Assembly: GCA_023052935.1 (NCBI GenBank)
Contig: CM041292.1
Location: 95,029,169-95,093,168, forward strand
Direction of reading: 5' to 3'
Length of the DNA: 64,000 nucleotides
From: Piezodorus guildinii
Lineage: Eukaryota; Arthropoda; Insecta; Hemiptera; Pentatomidae
Shown here piece by piece: positions 10,234 through 21,345 of this stretch. Under the pieces are notes generated by a model, which was given only the letters and a program-made list of their open reading frames with translations, had not been told where the DNA came from and did no database searches. The first letter of the stretch is position 1; each line of letters starts with the position of its first letter. Made by a program: the position numbers and the translations under genes.

Positions 10234-10484
10234 CGTATAGAGTAATGTTTGTTTACTTATTTAACGTCACTTTATGCTACTATGGCTAATCGGAAGATAC
10301 TGGGACAGTGGGAGTCCTAACTTTTGCCTATCCAGGTTTTATTAGGATAGGAATCGTTAAAGAGTACCTAACATCGCACAGGCTCGGGACCTGATCAGGT
10401 CGGGGTTTGAACCCGCGAACTTTAGCGTAGGAGGCTGTTATGCTAGCCACCCAGCTACAAGTGATCCCCTCGTATAGAGTTATG
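10234..10484 (-). mobile_element. SINE-B copy B1 with target-site duplication
   Basis: The minus-strand head reads GGGATCACTTGTAGCTGGGTGGCTAGC..., with a B box GGTTTGAACCC region seen as CGGGGTTTGAACCCGCG on plus. The duplication CGTATAGAGTNATG lies at 10234-10247 and 10471-10484 (13 of 14 identical). The central part has a short deletion relative to B3 (the CGGCGTAACTAAGG segment is missing). The 3' end is TAAAGTGACGTTAAATAAG on minus. Confidence 0.88.
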
Positions 10485-11860
10485 AGGGTTTAACGAAATT
10501 GGAAATGTCTTCAATGAGTTCCATCATTTTTGAACGACAGGAAATAAAGATAACTCTAGAAAATAGAGATAAATATTAGAAACAAAAAAAAAATCTCGTT
10601 AATGAGCATTTCAAAGGAATAAATGACTAAAAATAAACTATTGAATCTCTTAATGAGCAGTCCTTCACTATTCAGATCTATCTTTAGCGCTTTAACCCTC
10701 TCTTTGGTTAGGCACTACCTTTAATCACACAGTCGCACTTATTTCTACATTCGAAGGTTCCGCTCAGATAAAAATCTGGCTAATCCACAAAGGGTCTCCA
10801 AGGCGATAAAATAAAGTATAAATAAACTTCTTACTCATCCACTGGCGCGTTTAATGAGAAATTGTTAAAGAAACTCAATTATCTGTGTAATTTACAGGCA
10901 GCAGTCGTAAAAGGTTCCAACAACCAATTCCTTACACGCCTAAAAATAACACGTCTAGAACAGCAAATTTGACTAAACTTTCACTATAGAAGATACATAA
11001 TTACTACAAGTTGATCAGGTATAAAAATGGAACTATCAGAGAATAAAGAGTTTTTTTCTTTGCGAAAGGGTTTGTTTTTAACAGTTATAGATGGTATAGA
11101 AAAACTATTTTAACTTCTGCCTACAGAAAAATTTCAAATATACCGGTTTAGTCGCATGGTTATTATGACAAGCAACGTTTTGTCACAGAGCGTTTCGGTA
11201 CATGAATTCAACTTTTACTAAATTCTAAAATTGTTTCCAAAATAGTTCTGTTAAAGAACTCTGTCAGAAGTGTATAATTTTGGTTTATGCCTATTCATTT
11301 TTATGAATATATTTTTTCAGCGATTCGTTGAAACAATCAATTTACGTTGATAAACAAGTTTTCTCGAATGTAACATTATTCCATTATATTGGAAAATTTA
11401 AAAATTAATTGTTATAAAACCCTTTAATTATATTGAATAAATAAATACTAATTAAGTGTGATTTCCTTTGAAAATTAATTTTACTGTTAGTGATATTTAT
11501 TACTCGGAGAATTAATAATATTATCATGGGGTTAGCAAGCGCTCTTCAATTAAAAATATTGGGAAAATAATAATTAAATAAATAAAAACATAAAATAAAT
11601 TATTATGATAAAATATGTGGTTAGAGTCTGTTTTTCTTCTAAATACGTATGTTATTTTTAAATTGATATGCACATAATCATTTTCTGGAATAAATAAATC
11701 ACATTTTTAACGCGCTTCCTTCAACAAACGATTTTTAACCTACTCGCTCTCTCCTAACAAAAATCCTCCGTTCGATCTTGAATATTACTTAATCATCATG
11801 GTTTCAGTGTAGTTGAAATTACACTCGTAGTTTTCTACAACTAATAAAAATGAATGAATC
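10485..11860. other. AT-rich unassigned DNA
   Basis: No ORF or assignable repeat. The stretch 10680-10950 is slightly less AT-rich and apparently single copy. Confidence 0.4.
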
Positions 11861-11890
11861 CTTGAAGACGGAGTACTCTGAAACGTAGTT
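11861..11890 (+). ncRNA. Hammerhead-like motif (weak)
   Basis: TTGAAGA (11862-11868, first base differs from CTGANGA), unpaired C, short stem GGAG/CTCT around TA, GAAAC (11880-11884), GTA. Same order as the other motifs here but with a tight stem II, so more doubtful. Confidence 0.4.
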
Positions 11891-12650
11891 AATTAAATAT
11901 TATTACCACTAATGACGATATATTCATTATTTTTTAAAAATATTTTGTTGTTCACTACATATATATAAGAGCATACAAATAATAAATTAAATAAATGATG
12001 ATATTCATTTTTTTCGAACAAACATTCATTTATGATTAAAATGGTTAATAGTTCTTCCATAAAATTTATTTCCAACAATTGTTTTTTGGGTCTACGTTTT
12101 AGGGACTTTCCCCTATATTCAGGGCTCACTGGGAATAAACAATTATTTCTCAATTTTCACATATTTTTTATTTTAATTTAATTTTTTCAAATAACTTAAT
12201 TAGGGGCCTGAGAATATGTTGGCTATATAAGTAATTTTTTTATGGTGATTTTTTTATTAACTATACAAAAACTTTGAGAAAATAGATACAAATATGATAG
12301 AACTAAGAAACCAATGTTTATTGACAGTGAGCCTTGAAGATTGGGAAAAGCCCCGAAAAGTAGACTCAAAATAAAATTTTTGTAAGATATATTTTAATGA
12401 ATAATAAAGAACCATTTTATTAATCTTGACTAAATAAATGATAATTTTAACTCATTATTACCTAAACAGCTCATAAAAGTAGAACTATTTTTCCATCCGA
12501 ATTAAAACCTTGTCCAGTAATAAATATTTCCAACATAGGCATCGATATGTCTAGCTCGACTTTTTTTGATTTTCAGTTAACAGGTTTCAAGGTTTTACTC
12601 ACATATTTCTAAATTCATAACATACTAAATTTTAAAATGATGTGAACGAT
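11891..12650. other. AT-rich unassigned DNA
   Basis: The 86-codon minus frame at 11893-12153 is low-complexity and unrecognised. No repeat assigned. Confidence 0.4.
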
Positions 12651-12654
12651 TTCA

Positions 12655-13090
12655 ACTTTCTCCCCGTCGGGCTGGAGAAAGACAAATTCTCACGATATCA
12701 GTAGGCTTGCCGGACACTTGTTATTTACGACCCGGCTTCCAGGACGGTTACGCAGTCGAACATATTAATAATAAGAAGGGACGGATGAAGTAAGAAGTAG
12801 ACAAAAGAAGACAGCAAGAGGGAAGGAAGGAGCGACTGGAAGCCCCTCCCGAGATGCTAGATATGTATCTAGAGTTTACCATTAGTTATTTATAATTTAA
12901 TAAGGCCATTGTCTGCCCCTTTGTCGTATATTATAGCCTAACTCAAGGCTTCCTCCTGTATACAGCGCCCTCCCCGTGGCTAACTGTTTATCGGGTATTG
13001 TCTTCCCCTCGCTCCGGGTCGCTAAAGATGTCCCCGCTTTCACCCGGCTACTGACGGCGGCATTATCTCCGGGCTACCGCCTCTGTCAAA
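12655..13090. other. GC-rich single-copy patch pair
   Basis: Two GC-rich parts (12655-12860 and 12950-13090). The first carries a purine tract at about 12775-12845, the second a pyrimidine-rich segment. The open plus frame at 12976-13158 gives an unrecognised peptide. Candidate regulatory DNA. Confidence 0.3.
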
Positions 13091-13164
13091 ACAAAATTAA
13101 AAATGATACATCAGATCAGGAGTTGACTACTTCAAGGAATAGTCTACTTTGCTTTTAGTCAATA

Positions 13165-13955
13165 AAGTCTCCATTCCGGTTCAGAAAACTGTTAAAAACC
13201 TTGGAAATCCATTTCCATACACAAATAGCTCTATAGATTCTGTGAATCCTTACCTTTAAAAACACATCAGCTACTTGTTTGCTGTCTTATCTTCCCCAAC
13301 TTTGATTACTGTTGTCTGGTTTATGGGGGACTAACCGATAACTGGAAATAAAATTATAACGTCTTATGAACTGCTTTGTAAGATTTATTTTCGGAGCAGG
13401 TAGATGTGACCATATTTCTGGCTATTATACCAACTTAAAATGGCTATATTCTTCTGTTTGACGGCAATATTTCCACGGTACTTACCTATTCAAACAGACT
13501 TTAAAAAACAGAAAACTTTCCTACATAACTGAGCTTCTCCCCCTTTGTTCTGATATCCATTCGTTAAATACTTGTACTCAATCAATCAATATGTATACCC
13601 CATCACATAAAACTAAATCCTTTCATAAATCGTTTCTCCTTCGTTCCTCATCCTTCTGGAATTCGCTATCTCTATCCGTAAAGCCACCTCTCTTTATTCC
13701 TTCAAACATCATCTCTTCCACTACCTATTCGTATCTCAATCTTCCATTCCATTGTAAAATATAGTATAAATAAATGAGTGTATAAATTTTCAAAGATTTA
13801 TAGATATATTGAATAGTTGATCTCTTATATTTTATTTTTTAATGTAACCAGACGATAAGGATTTCTTTTAGTTCATTGCAGAATTTTTTTATTTCATTTC
13901 ATTTTCATTTCACTTTGGCCTGGAACGTGCTTGTCGAATAAATTTTATTTTTAAA
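13165..13955 (+). pseudogene. LINE-A2, degenerate CR1/L2-like fragment
   Basis: A broken translation parallels the 8.8 kb copy: TVKNLG(I), LLSYLP, LMNCFVRFIFGAG, LKWLYSS, QYFHGTYLF, FHKSFLLRSSSFWNSLS, followed by an AT-rich 3' UTR ending near CTTGTCGAATAAA. Multiple stops and frameshifts are present. Older than A1 because it is more diverged. Confidence 0.7.
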
Positions 13956-14124
13956 CTCTTCAAGCCCACATCAAAGACCGAGAAGTGTGGTGTCAGAATG
14001 GCAGAATAAAAATAAATTTCAACAAATATCAACTTTGTACAACCTTTGTCCTTCGTTGCAAACTTGCGACTTTCTACTCAAGAGAATCCTTTAATGACAC
14101 TTAATTATTCCCTTTTGAACAGAT

Positions 14125-14330
14125 TCGATACCTAAACACTCCATCTTGACAAACGTCTAACTTGGAATACTCGTACAAGACTAAAACTACAAGGAACTGC
14201 TCGCCGATATCGACTACTTATATCATTGCTCTTACTTCGAAAGGGCGGTCAGATCTTATTTGAATATCTTTATATTTTACACTCTTAAGCTCTATTCTCT
14301 TTACTAAAGCGATATGAAAATCATGTATTC
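14125..14330 (+). pseudogene. Jockey-like LINE fragment J2
   Basis: One frame reads HLDKRLTWNTRTRLKLQGTA then RRYRLL (about 14136-14215), the conserved segment that precedes the Jockey C-terminal domain. Similarity fades after about 14330. Confidence 0.6.
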
Positions 14331-15093
14331 TCTTACTACAACCACTCAAGGTAATGGCAGCAAAAATGCGGTAATGGAATAATCAACGTAAAACCCACTA
14401 TGGAAGTAATTTATTTATTACTTTTTTTTTTTTTTTTTAACTAGACGTCAGACATGGCTGGATCTGAACAGTCACTGGGGGTTGACGGCTGTCCGTGCTA
14501 ACTGATTGCGCTGATGGATTGGAATTCGATTATAAATATCACTCCATCTATCGCCACATTGGTAATTCATCCTCAGGCAAATAGAAAAGATTTAATCAAC
14601 CGCCTATTGTAACCTGTATACCTTGCAAAACGATAACAAAGTTGAACGCTAATAACGCATAATCAGCTCAATACTTGTTAGCATTGGATATATCAAAAAA
14701 AGAGGAGAATCAATAAATAAATAAAAAATATATTTAAAACATAAAACCTATATCAACCTATATGCTGTTATGAATTGAGGATACTGAGGGGTTCAGTTCA
14801 TTAATAAATAATTTTAATATCAATCAAGTAAATATTAATAAGTCTTTTACCGGCAAAAGTCAAAAAGGCGTTTTCTATCTTCCCCCTCCCCATATGAAAT
14901 AAATATAGTAAAGAACTGTTATTTCATGGATATTTTTAACGAAAACGAATCAAGGAGGGGTGTGGTTAAAAATAATAAGAAAAATAAACTTTACTATTAT
15001 TGTTGTAATTGAGGTTATGAAAATTGTATTTATTAACTGGTATACTGGGGTAAGTTACTTGAATTAAAAAACAAATAAATTATGATTCCTTTA
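14331..15093. other. AT-rich unassigned DNA
   Basis: T-run at about 14424-14438, then a less AT-rich stretch (14440-14640) that matches nothing else clearly. Confidence 0.35.
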
Positions 15094-15991
15094 TCTCTCT
15101 CTATATAAAACGATAATGCGATTTTGGTTTCCGCTAACTCCTTCTAAACCACAAGGCCGATTTTGATACTGTTTTCACTATCGTTAGGGACATTCTTTCC
15201 TGAAGGTTTATAAGTAAAATACATTGCCATTTAACTTAACTTTAAACTGGAAAAATAAATTTTCTGTGACCAAGTCGTCAAAAAATTATTCCTGAAATGC
15301 AAGTAGTAACATAGGCGTATGATATGCCGTTGGAAAGCGAAATAATTTAGAAAAGTTATTATGCAATTAAAGTTAAAATGCAAATTATTCAGTAAAATAA
15401 ATCGTGCGAATTAATGTAAAGTTGTTGTAAGCCCGTAAACTTATGAACTCTCCATCTCTAAATACATAAAGCGATTTTGGTTTCCGCAAACTCCTTCTAA
15501 TCCATTAGACCGATTTTGATAAAATAAATAAATTGTACGAGTTAAAATAAAGTTGTAGTAATTCTAAGGTTTATGTCATTCTAAACATATGTTGTTGGTA
15601 GGAGGTAAGGTGAGCGGCGTGGTCTAGTGGATAGAGCGCTAGTCTGCTATGCTCCGGGTCCTGGGTTCGAATCCCGGCTGTGGCAGAATATTATTTATTC
15701 TGTTAATTCGGTCGGGGGGGGCGACCCTAGGGTATGGAGACCCTCCTGGGGCAGACCCAGTCTCTATAAAGTGGGTACCCAAATTAATTGGGGAAAACCT
15801 GGCGGCTGAGCGTGATCAAGGCCTAATCACCTCATTGCACTGCCGTTGGCCTAGAAACAGTACGAATCTCTATATGTACTGAGCTCAAGACCCTTCATGG
15901 GTTGTAGTGGTACAGGTAAGTAGGAGGTTAAACATAAATGACAACACCTCATTCAAATTGCACCCTTGCGTAGCAGTGGCGGGTTCACTAG
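15094..15991 (+). mobile_element. Helitron-like element H2, hosting a SINE
   Basis: Begins TCTCTCTATATAAAACG and carries the family signature (GATTTTGGTTTCCGC, TTCTAAACCACAAGGCCGATT, CATTCTTTCCTGAAGGTTTAT, GCCGTTGGAAAGCG). A second partial start (CTCCATCTCTAAATACATAAAGCGATTTTGG) at about 15446 shows an internal partial duplication. SINE-A2 sits inside at 15607-15919. The element resumes at AAACATAAATGAC and ends in stem AGTG...CACT with a terminal CTAG (15988-15991). No Rep/helicase coding. Confidence 0.75.
15598..15928 (+). mobile_element. SINE-A copy A2 (near full length), nested in H2
   Basis: The body 15607-15919 is flanked by GTAGGAGGT at 15598-15606 and 15920-15928. The head has A box TGGTCTAGTGG and B box GGTTCGAATCC, followed by GCAGAATATTATTTATTCTG, TATGGAGACCCTCCTGG, AAAGTGGGTACCC, CCTAATCACCTCATTGCAC, GTACGAATCTCTATATGTAC and CAAGACCCTTCATGGGTTG. 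About 313 bp, the best reference copy in the window. Open frames across it are chance frames. Confidence 0.92.
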
Positions 15992-16199
15992 ACTTTAATA
16001 AAATCTTAGTATTAAGTTAGTTCTCGACAGAAAAATTACGACTTGGAAATCCATTATTTTAATTCTAATAAAATGTCCTACCACCAATGTCCTAATTAGG
16101 ACAGAATGTAATATTACTCAATAAAAATTCCTTCTAAAATAAAAAAAATAAAATCAAATCACCGCTTTCCCCAAAATTAATATTTATCATACCAATTTC
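15992..16199. other. AT-rich spacer
   Basis: No feature recognised. Confidence 0.4.
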
Positions 16200-16400
16200 G
16201 CTAATGTATTTTTTAATTTGCATTGAAAGTATTAAGTAAAAACTGTCAAATATAATACATTTATATTCTAAAATCTAAGATGGCCTCGGAATCTACTTAT
16301 TTTAATATAGATTGGTAATTTTTCACAAGTCTTTAATTATCTTAAATTACGTACAATAATTAACACTACTAATTTCAGTCGAAATTATAAGTTTATTGCA
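16200..16400 (+). pseudogene. Jockey-like 3' fragment J6, left arm of inverted pair
   Basis: Contains TCTAAAATCTAAGATGGCCTCGGAATCTACTT, a decayed version of the basic RLKRRWPRNLL-coding end, then TTCACAAGTCTTTAA. About 115 bp matches the reverse complement of 17380-17505 closely, including the upstream TTTGCATTGAAAGTAT. The two copies face each other about 1.1 kb apart. Confidence 0.55.
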
Positions 16401-16499
16401 AAAAAAAAATAATAATAATAAAATAAAATAAATTACCAAAAGAAATTAAAATGGAATGAAAAAATCTTGATATTCAGATTTCGGATATGGTTCTGGATA

Positions 16500-16800
16500 A
16501 GCGTAGTTACTGCGTAGAAGCTGTACAACCACAAGTAGTTAGGTTTGTCTGTTTAAGGAATAGCAAGACGGATTTCGTATTAAAATTTAGTCTCGATAAA
16601 GTTTTGGCGAATACGGGAGAAGTTAGGGCTTCGAGAGATAGGGAGAGCGGGCGACGCCCTTGAGATCCTTCGGAAAAAGCGACGTAGCCGAGTAGGGACG
16701 TGTGAGGCATACAGGAGGGACACTTGTAGCCAGTCTAGGTAAAAACCCGAGGAATGTAGCTCTAGTTAGAGTGTCTTAGGTCTCCCGAGAATCTGAACCC
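16500..16800. other. GC-richer single-copy patch
   Basis: Between the two inverted Jockey fragments. Contains a GA-rich part (16620-16650) and CTCCCGAGA near 16779. A minus frame of 67 codons is open but unrecognised. Confidence 0.25.
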
Positions 16801-16818
16801 TTCTTATAAACTGCTTAC

Positions 16819-16995
16819 TGTTCCAAAGAAAAAATAAGGATAAAAGAAAAAATCGTCCTTTCCACATTGGCCGGGTATTAAAGGCTCTCTGTTCTTGTGA
16901 GCTTTAATTGGATCTGGAGTGTAAGGTTTATATTTGCTGGCGGGGACTGATGGAGGAACAACGACCTTCTGTATTCTTTCAGCTAAGGAAGTCGA
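16819..16995 (-). CDS. Candidate exon, proline/lysine-rich peptide
   Basis: On minus, a long pyrimidine-rich run (about 17035-17003) ends in GGCCAG. A 177 nt (59 codon) open stretch starts TCG ACT TCC and ends at GGA ACA followed by GTAAGC, a good donor. The peptide includes AERIQKVVVPPSVPASKYKP and, a little further on, REPLIPGQCGKDD. It then becomes phenylalanine/tyrosine-rich, which argues against the last part being coding. The frame continues upstream to a TAA without ATG. If read without splicing, the upstream codons resemble a hydrophobic signal segment. No family recognised. Confidence 0.28.
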
Positions 16996-17284
16996 CTGGC
17001 CGTTGAAGAAAGCAAGAAAACAAGAAAGGATGAAAAAAACCCACAAGCAATACGATAAATGTTTGAACAGGAAGAGTTATTGCATGAAGAAACGGTGCTG
17101 GAAGAAAAAAAAATGTCTATTGAAAAGCATATTTCATACCTATGATAAGGAAGAATATTATGATGTTAAAAAAAAATCATAAAAAAACATTTAATCCTAT
17201 TTCACAACTCATATAATTCACCAATATTCTTTACTCGAATAATGGAATAAAAAAACTTGTGTTTTTTTTAAATTAGATGTTAGA

Positions 17285-17520
17285 TTTTTTTAAATTTATA
17301 TTTTATTGAATTTCACAACGGTATATAACATAAATACAACAAGTAAAAGTGTTAAGTTATAATAAAGGACATGAAAAGACTTGTGAAGAAACTACCAAGC
17401 GGTAGAATTTCAATCTTTATTTAATAAGTAGATTCCGAGGTCATCTTAGATTTTAGAATATAAATGAATAATTTGTGACAGTTTATACTTTATACTTTCA
17501 ATGCAAACATTAACATTAAT
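17285..17520 (-). pseudogene. Jockey-like 3' fragment J7, right arm of inverted pair
   Basis: The minus strand carries GATGACCTCGGAATCTACTT and CTACCGCTTGGTAG, then CTTCACAAGTC and a 3' UTR with ACTTGTTGTATTTATG. The equivalent in J5 (36.1 kb) is CTACCGCTGGGTAGCTTCTT. Only the 3' end is present. Confidence 0.6.
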
Positions 17521-17734
17521 TGTTGAACCGAAATTACTTAATTTTATTGTTACGCATAATACATACAAAAAAAAGAATTACACCGATACTAAAAAAATCC
17601 TAAAGATTTTGTGACGCTTGTAAATATTGCCATTATTTTATTTTATAATCTATCTTTTTTTCAACATATTAGCTGCGTGTTATTCTTATTTGTGGTAAGC
17701 ACGAAGAAAAAAGATCCAAATTTAAATTTTTTTT

Positions 17735-17810
17735 TTTTTATTTTTTTTTTTTTTTATTGAATTTTACAACTGTATTAACATAAATACAATAAGTAAAACT
17801 GTTGAATATT
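17735..17810 (-). repeat. Jockey-like 3' UTR remnant J8
   Basis: TATTGAATTTTACAACTGTA and AACATAAATACAATAAGTAA match 17299-17352. Only the terminal UTR is present. Confidence 0.5.
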
Positions 17811-18480
17811 TAAAAAAAAATAAATAAATAAATAAAAACTTAATTAACTTAAAGATAGTTGTGCATAATATCATAATTCATTACTAAGAAAAGGAATTGT
17901 AAAAATGTATATGACGGTAACGGAGTTTAAGATTTTTAAAAAGTTCTCATTAAGAACAGTTAAAAAAAAAAATATATATTCATTTTTCTCTCCTTTAATA
18001 ATTACTAGCTGTTAAGGTTTTTCTGGTCGACAGTTTCCATGTTGCAACCAAAAGAATTGAAAATTTGACAGAAATAAATATATACCAAAAAATATTTTTA
18101 AAAACACACCATCAGGACATAGTTAGATTTTGACAATACTATTTTTTTTTATTTTAATATGAATCACAGATAAAAAAAAAAAAAAATCATAACATGGAAC
18201 AGGCGGTGAGTCACATAAATGGAATAATATTTGTAAAATAATAAACTAACATCTTTGAACAGTGTAAACATTAATTATTTATAAAGAGAGGAATATATTT
18301 TAAATTTGTATGCTATTGAATCGGTCCTCTAGTGTCATTAACAACAATGCATGCTATAAAATTACTAGAACACACATTTTCACTTGAAACGCAATGAACT
18401 GAAATTTAAGGGTCATAAAACTTTAATTAACCATTTATGTATTCATATTTTTTGATACAAAATATTTTTCCCTCAGGAAG
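17811..18480. other. AT-rich unassigned DNA
   Basis: A- and T-runs. No assigned repeat or coding signal. Confidence 0.4.
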
Positions 18481-18720
18481 CAGAAATATGAGCCGACGAG
18501 AAGAGGCAGCAAGGAGTGTCCAGTAGTAAGGCACAGATGAAGGTCGCTCAGTAGGAGTTGGCAAGGTCAGTATTTATCTATCTCCTACACATGTATTGTA
18601 ACAATTATTGAAGGAGGCTTGGTCAATATCATAAGACTTAGAACATAAGGAACACCTGTAGGTTTCAAACGACTAAGAGGGCCTTATCTGATCGTTTGGA
18701 CTACGCGCGCAAAAACGTAA
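18481..18720. other. GC-richer patch
   Basis: Single-copy by eye, purine-rich from 18485 to 18560. No coding signal. Confidence 0.25.
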
Positions 18721-19380
18721 TATAGGAGTAAAATACATAATCTACGCGCTAATTTAATAAATATCTCAAAAATCAACTGTTAGCACATCCATTCGTACAG
18801 AATATCAAAGAATACAAAGTAATATTACTAACAACAACATCTACATTCAAAGCTAGGTCCAAACCTTTATATCATACTTCTATTCAAACAATTATATTTA
18901 AAATAACCAAAAAAAAAAAAATTATTTTTGCTAAATCTAAAAAGCATTTTCCTTAAAATTAAACGGAATCCTAACTTCCTCTACAACTGTAGAAAGTGCT
19001 CCATTAGGCACTATCGAGTACCGGCCCGGACTGACAATAAACAAAGTATCATTTTGTTTGTTTCCTTTGCATACATTTTTAATTATGAAATTTTACTGTG
19101 TTTTTATATCTTAGTTATAGTTTAGCTCTATGTAAACATATATTTAATTTTTTAATACAATTTTATATAATTTATTATAGCTTTTTAACTAGTGGAGGGG
19201 GAAACAAATGGTGAGACCGTCTAATATTTTTTTTAAACACTGAATTTGTTTTTCAAGAATATTAATTAAAACAGCATTTTCCTGGATGTATAAAACATTT
19301 ATTGGAGACTAAATTTTTTGTGTTATTTGAATTCACGAATTAACCAGAAAATTAGTTTTAAATTCCTTATGAGTATAAGA
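18721..19380. other. AT-rich unassigned DNA
   Basis: No repeat or coding evidence beyond short low-complexity frames. Confidence 0.4.
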
Positions 19381-19691
19381 GGGGATGGGAGTAGTCTAGT
19401 GGCAGTTACTGTTAACCAGTTCCTGGGTTTGAATCTCGGCTGTGGTGGAATATGATTTATTCTGTCAATTCAGCTGAGAAAGAGGGGAGCAACCCCAAAG
19501 TGTGGAGACCCTCTCAGGACAAACCTAGTCTCTATAAAGTAGGTACCCGAAAAATTGGAGTGGGTAAACCAGGCGGCTGAATGTGATCTCGGCCTAATTA
19601 CCTCATTTCACGGTTGTTCGTTCAGAAACATTAGGAACCTATACAATTACTGAGCCCAAGACCCTTCATGGGTTGTAGGTACAGGTTTTTT
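19381..19691 (+). mobile_element. SINE-A copy A3
   Basis: A box AGTCTAGTGG and a decayed B box GGTTTGAATCTC. The body contains GTGTGGAGACCCTCTC, AAAGTAGGTACCC, CCTAATTACCTCATTTCAC and CAAGACCCTTCATGGGTTG. It has lost part of the tRNA anticodon arm. No clear target duplication. Confidence 0.85.
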
Positions 19692-19883
19692 CTTCATTTT
19701 TAATTTTTTTTTTTTTTATTGGTATAATATGTTTTTATAATCCAGAATCATGAACTAAAATTTTTAATATTAATTACCAACCATAAGAAAGATTTTTTTA
19801 AATCATAAGCTTACCGAGGAAAGTAAAAAATACTCGTGGTACAATACAAAATTATACTGATGTATTTAAATAAAACTGATGGG

Positions 19884-20060
19884 TGAACACACAACTTTCA
19901 CTTCCTACGTTGATAAAATCAATTTAAGAACTTTTAAATAAAGCTAGAATTGAAAAAAAAAGTTAAAGAATTACATTGAGCTTTGATGGAAACACGAGTA
20001 TCAGATTAAATAGTATAAAAACACTATCTACAAACAAACCATTAGATTTATATTATATAT
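19884..20060 (-). mobile_element. Family C element, non-hairpin-end fragment
   Basis: ACACAACTTTCACTTCCTACG matches the subterminal inverted repeat end. The following AAAGTTAAAGAATTACATTGAG matches 42428-42450. Hairpin end absent. Confidence 0.55.
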
Positions 20061-20440
20061 AAGTAAAACAATTTTTCTTAAATCTTTAGCTTTCCCGGTA
20101 TTTCTACATCAATATTATATTTTTGTATTAAAAAAAAAATGATAATTTACCTCAAAATTATTATTATATGTGATCTTTTCTCCTTAGTTAGTTATAGATT
20201 TTTTTTTTTAAATTGTACATTTGCCCGTTTTTTATCAATGTTAACAACACGAACCAACAAATTACTAATCCTAGGGTGTATTTTTACATATTGGAAATAG
20301 AATTACATACGAGAAAAATTTATATTACTTAAATAGCGAACATTAACACCTAGTAACTCTATCTGGATGGATTTGAATGAACTATTTCGGATAGTTTCCA
20401 TTCTCATTACACTCGATCCCTTTGATAATGAGCCCTAGAT
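20061..20440. other. AT-rich unassigned DNA
   Basis: Nothing recognised. Confidence 0.4.
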
Positions 20441-20610
20441 ATTTCGTAATGGGAAGAGCGGTGATAGCTGGCACACGAGGCGCGAGGGAGGGCACGCGAG
20501 AACAGCCCATGGAGATGAGAAGCAGGACCGCCTAATGCGAGAGTCTTGTAGCAGCACATGAAAGGAACCAAAGCCGCCTTCTATACGTTCCTCCAGTGTC
20601 TAACCGCCAA
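20441..20610. other. GC-rich patch with GA tract
   Basis: Purine-rich 20452-20535 with interspersed GCGCGAGG and GGCACGCGAG. Single copy by eye, no coding signal. Candidate regulatory element. Confidence 0.25.
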
Positions 20611-20865
20611 CTCTCCTGTCTGTATTTAATATCTTACATCTTTACTAAATTTTTAATGTTAAAATACATCAAAATTGAGTTTTAATTACTATAAATGAGC
20701 GGAAAGTCTAAAAGAGGGAAACATAATAGTAAGATACAGATGATATTCTCCTGAAATGGCAAAATATGACAGATTAGTTTATTATCTGTTGCTCAGTTTA
20801 TTTTCTATTCCTTCTTTTGTCAATATTTCTATTAATAACCTAATTACTGAGTTTCAATGGTAAAA

Positions 20866-20868
20866 ATA

Positions 20869-20957
<89 letters not shown>
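20866..20957. repeat. (AT)n then (AC)n compound microsatellite
   Basis: About 27 AT units directly followed by about 18 AC units, ending ACTCTCT. Confidence 0.95.
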
Positions 20958-20959
<2 letters not shown>

Positions 20960-21345
20960 CTAAAGGATACCGTTCAAATCTACGATGATTTTGAATCTTT
21001 GGTCCGTTCGGTAGAGAACTAACTATTTCCAAGAAAATAGTTGTGAAGCGAGAAGGAGATATTTAAACGAGGTGATGCTTATTTTTTACTGCAATTTTTA
21101 AAGACTAGATGAGACGCAAAAGGGTCTCTCGATCCAAAAGTTGAACCCTTCTTGGTCTTTCTAAGCCCGAATCGAACACAGGATTGGAATGTTAGAAGCA
21201 GTAGAAGCAGGAGGAAATGACAAGTACAGTGGCATGTTTAATAAATTAAAACGAATCAGATGGTTTGACGCTTTTGGTGATTGTATTCACTATAAAAAAA
21301 TCAAATGTTTCCGCTTAAAAGAAGAATTGACATGTTTAAGGTTCA
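20958..21345. other. Unassigned spacer
   Basis: Contains a hairpin AACTATTT (21021-21028) / AAATAGTT (21035-21042). No repeat family or gene recognised. Confidence 0.35.

Noticed and set aside
10380..10466. Second tRNA-like sequence on the minus strand
   Set aside because: Part of SINE-B; an acceptor stem and cloverleaf do not form convincingly, and the flanks are a target duplication.
11160..11215. Another hammerhead (CGTTTTGTCACAGAGCGTTTCGG)
   Set aside because: CGAAACGC is present on minus but no CTGANGA box or pairing stem II is found at the right spacing.
14440..14640. Third SINE family
   Set aside because: A few tRNA-like phrases (GATTGCGCTGATGG, GAATTCGATT) but no clean A/B boxes and no second copy seen in the window.
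15627..15882. Two overlapping open frames of 60 and 77 codons
   Set aside because: Both are read through SINE-A2; chance frames in GC-richer SINE sequence.
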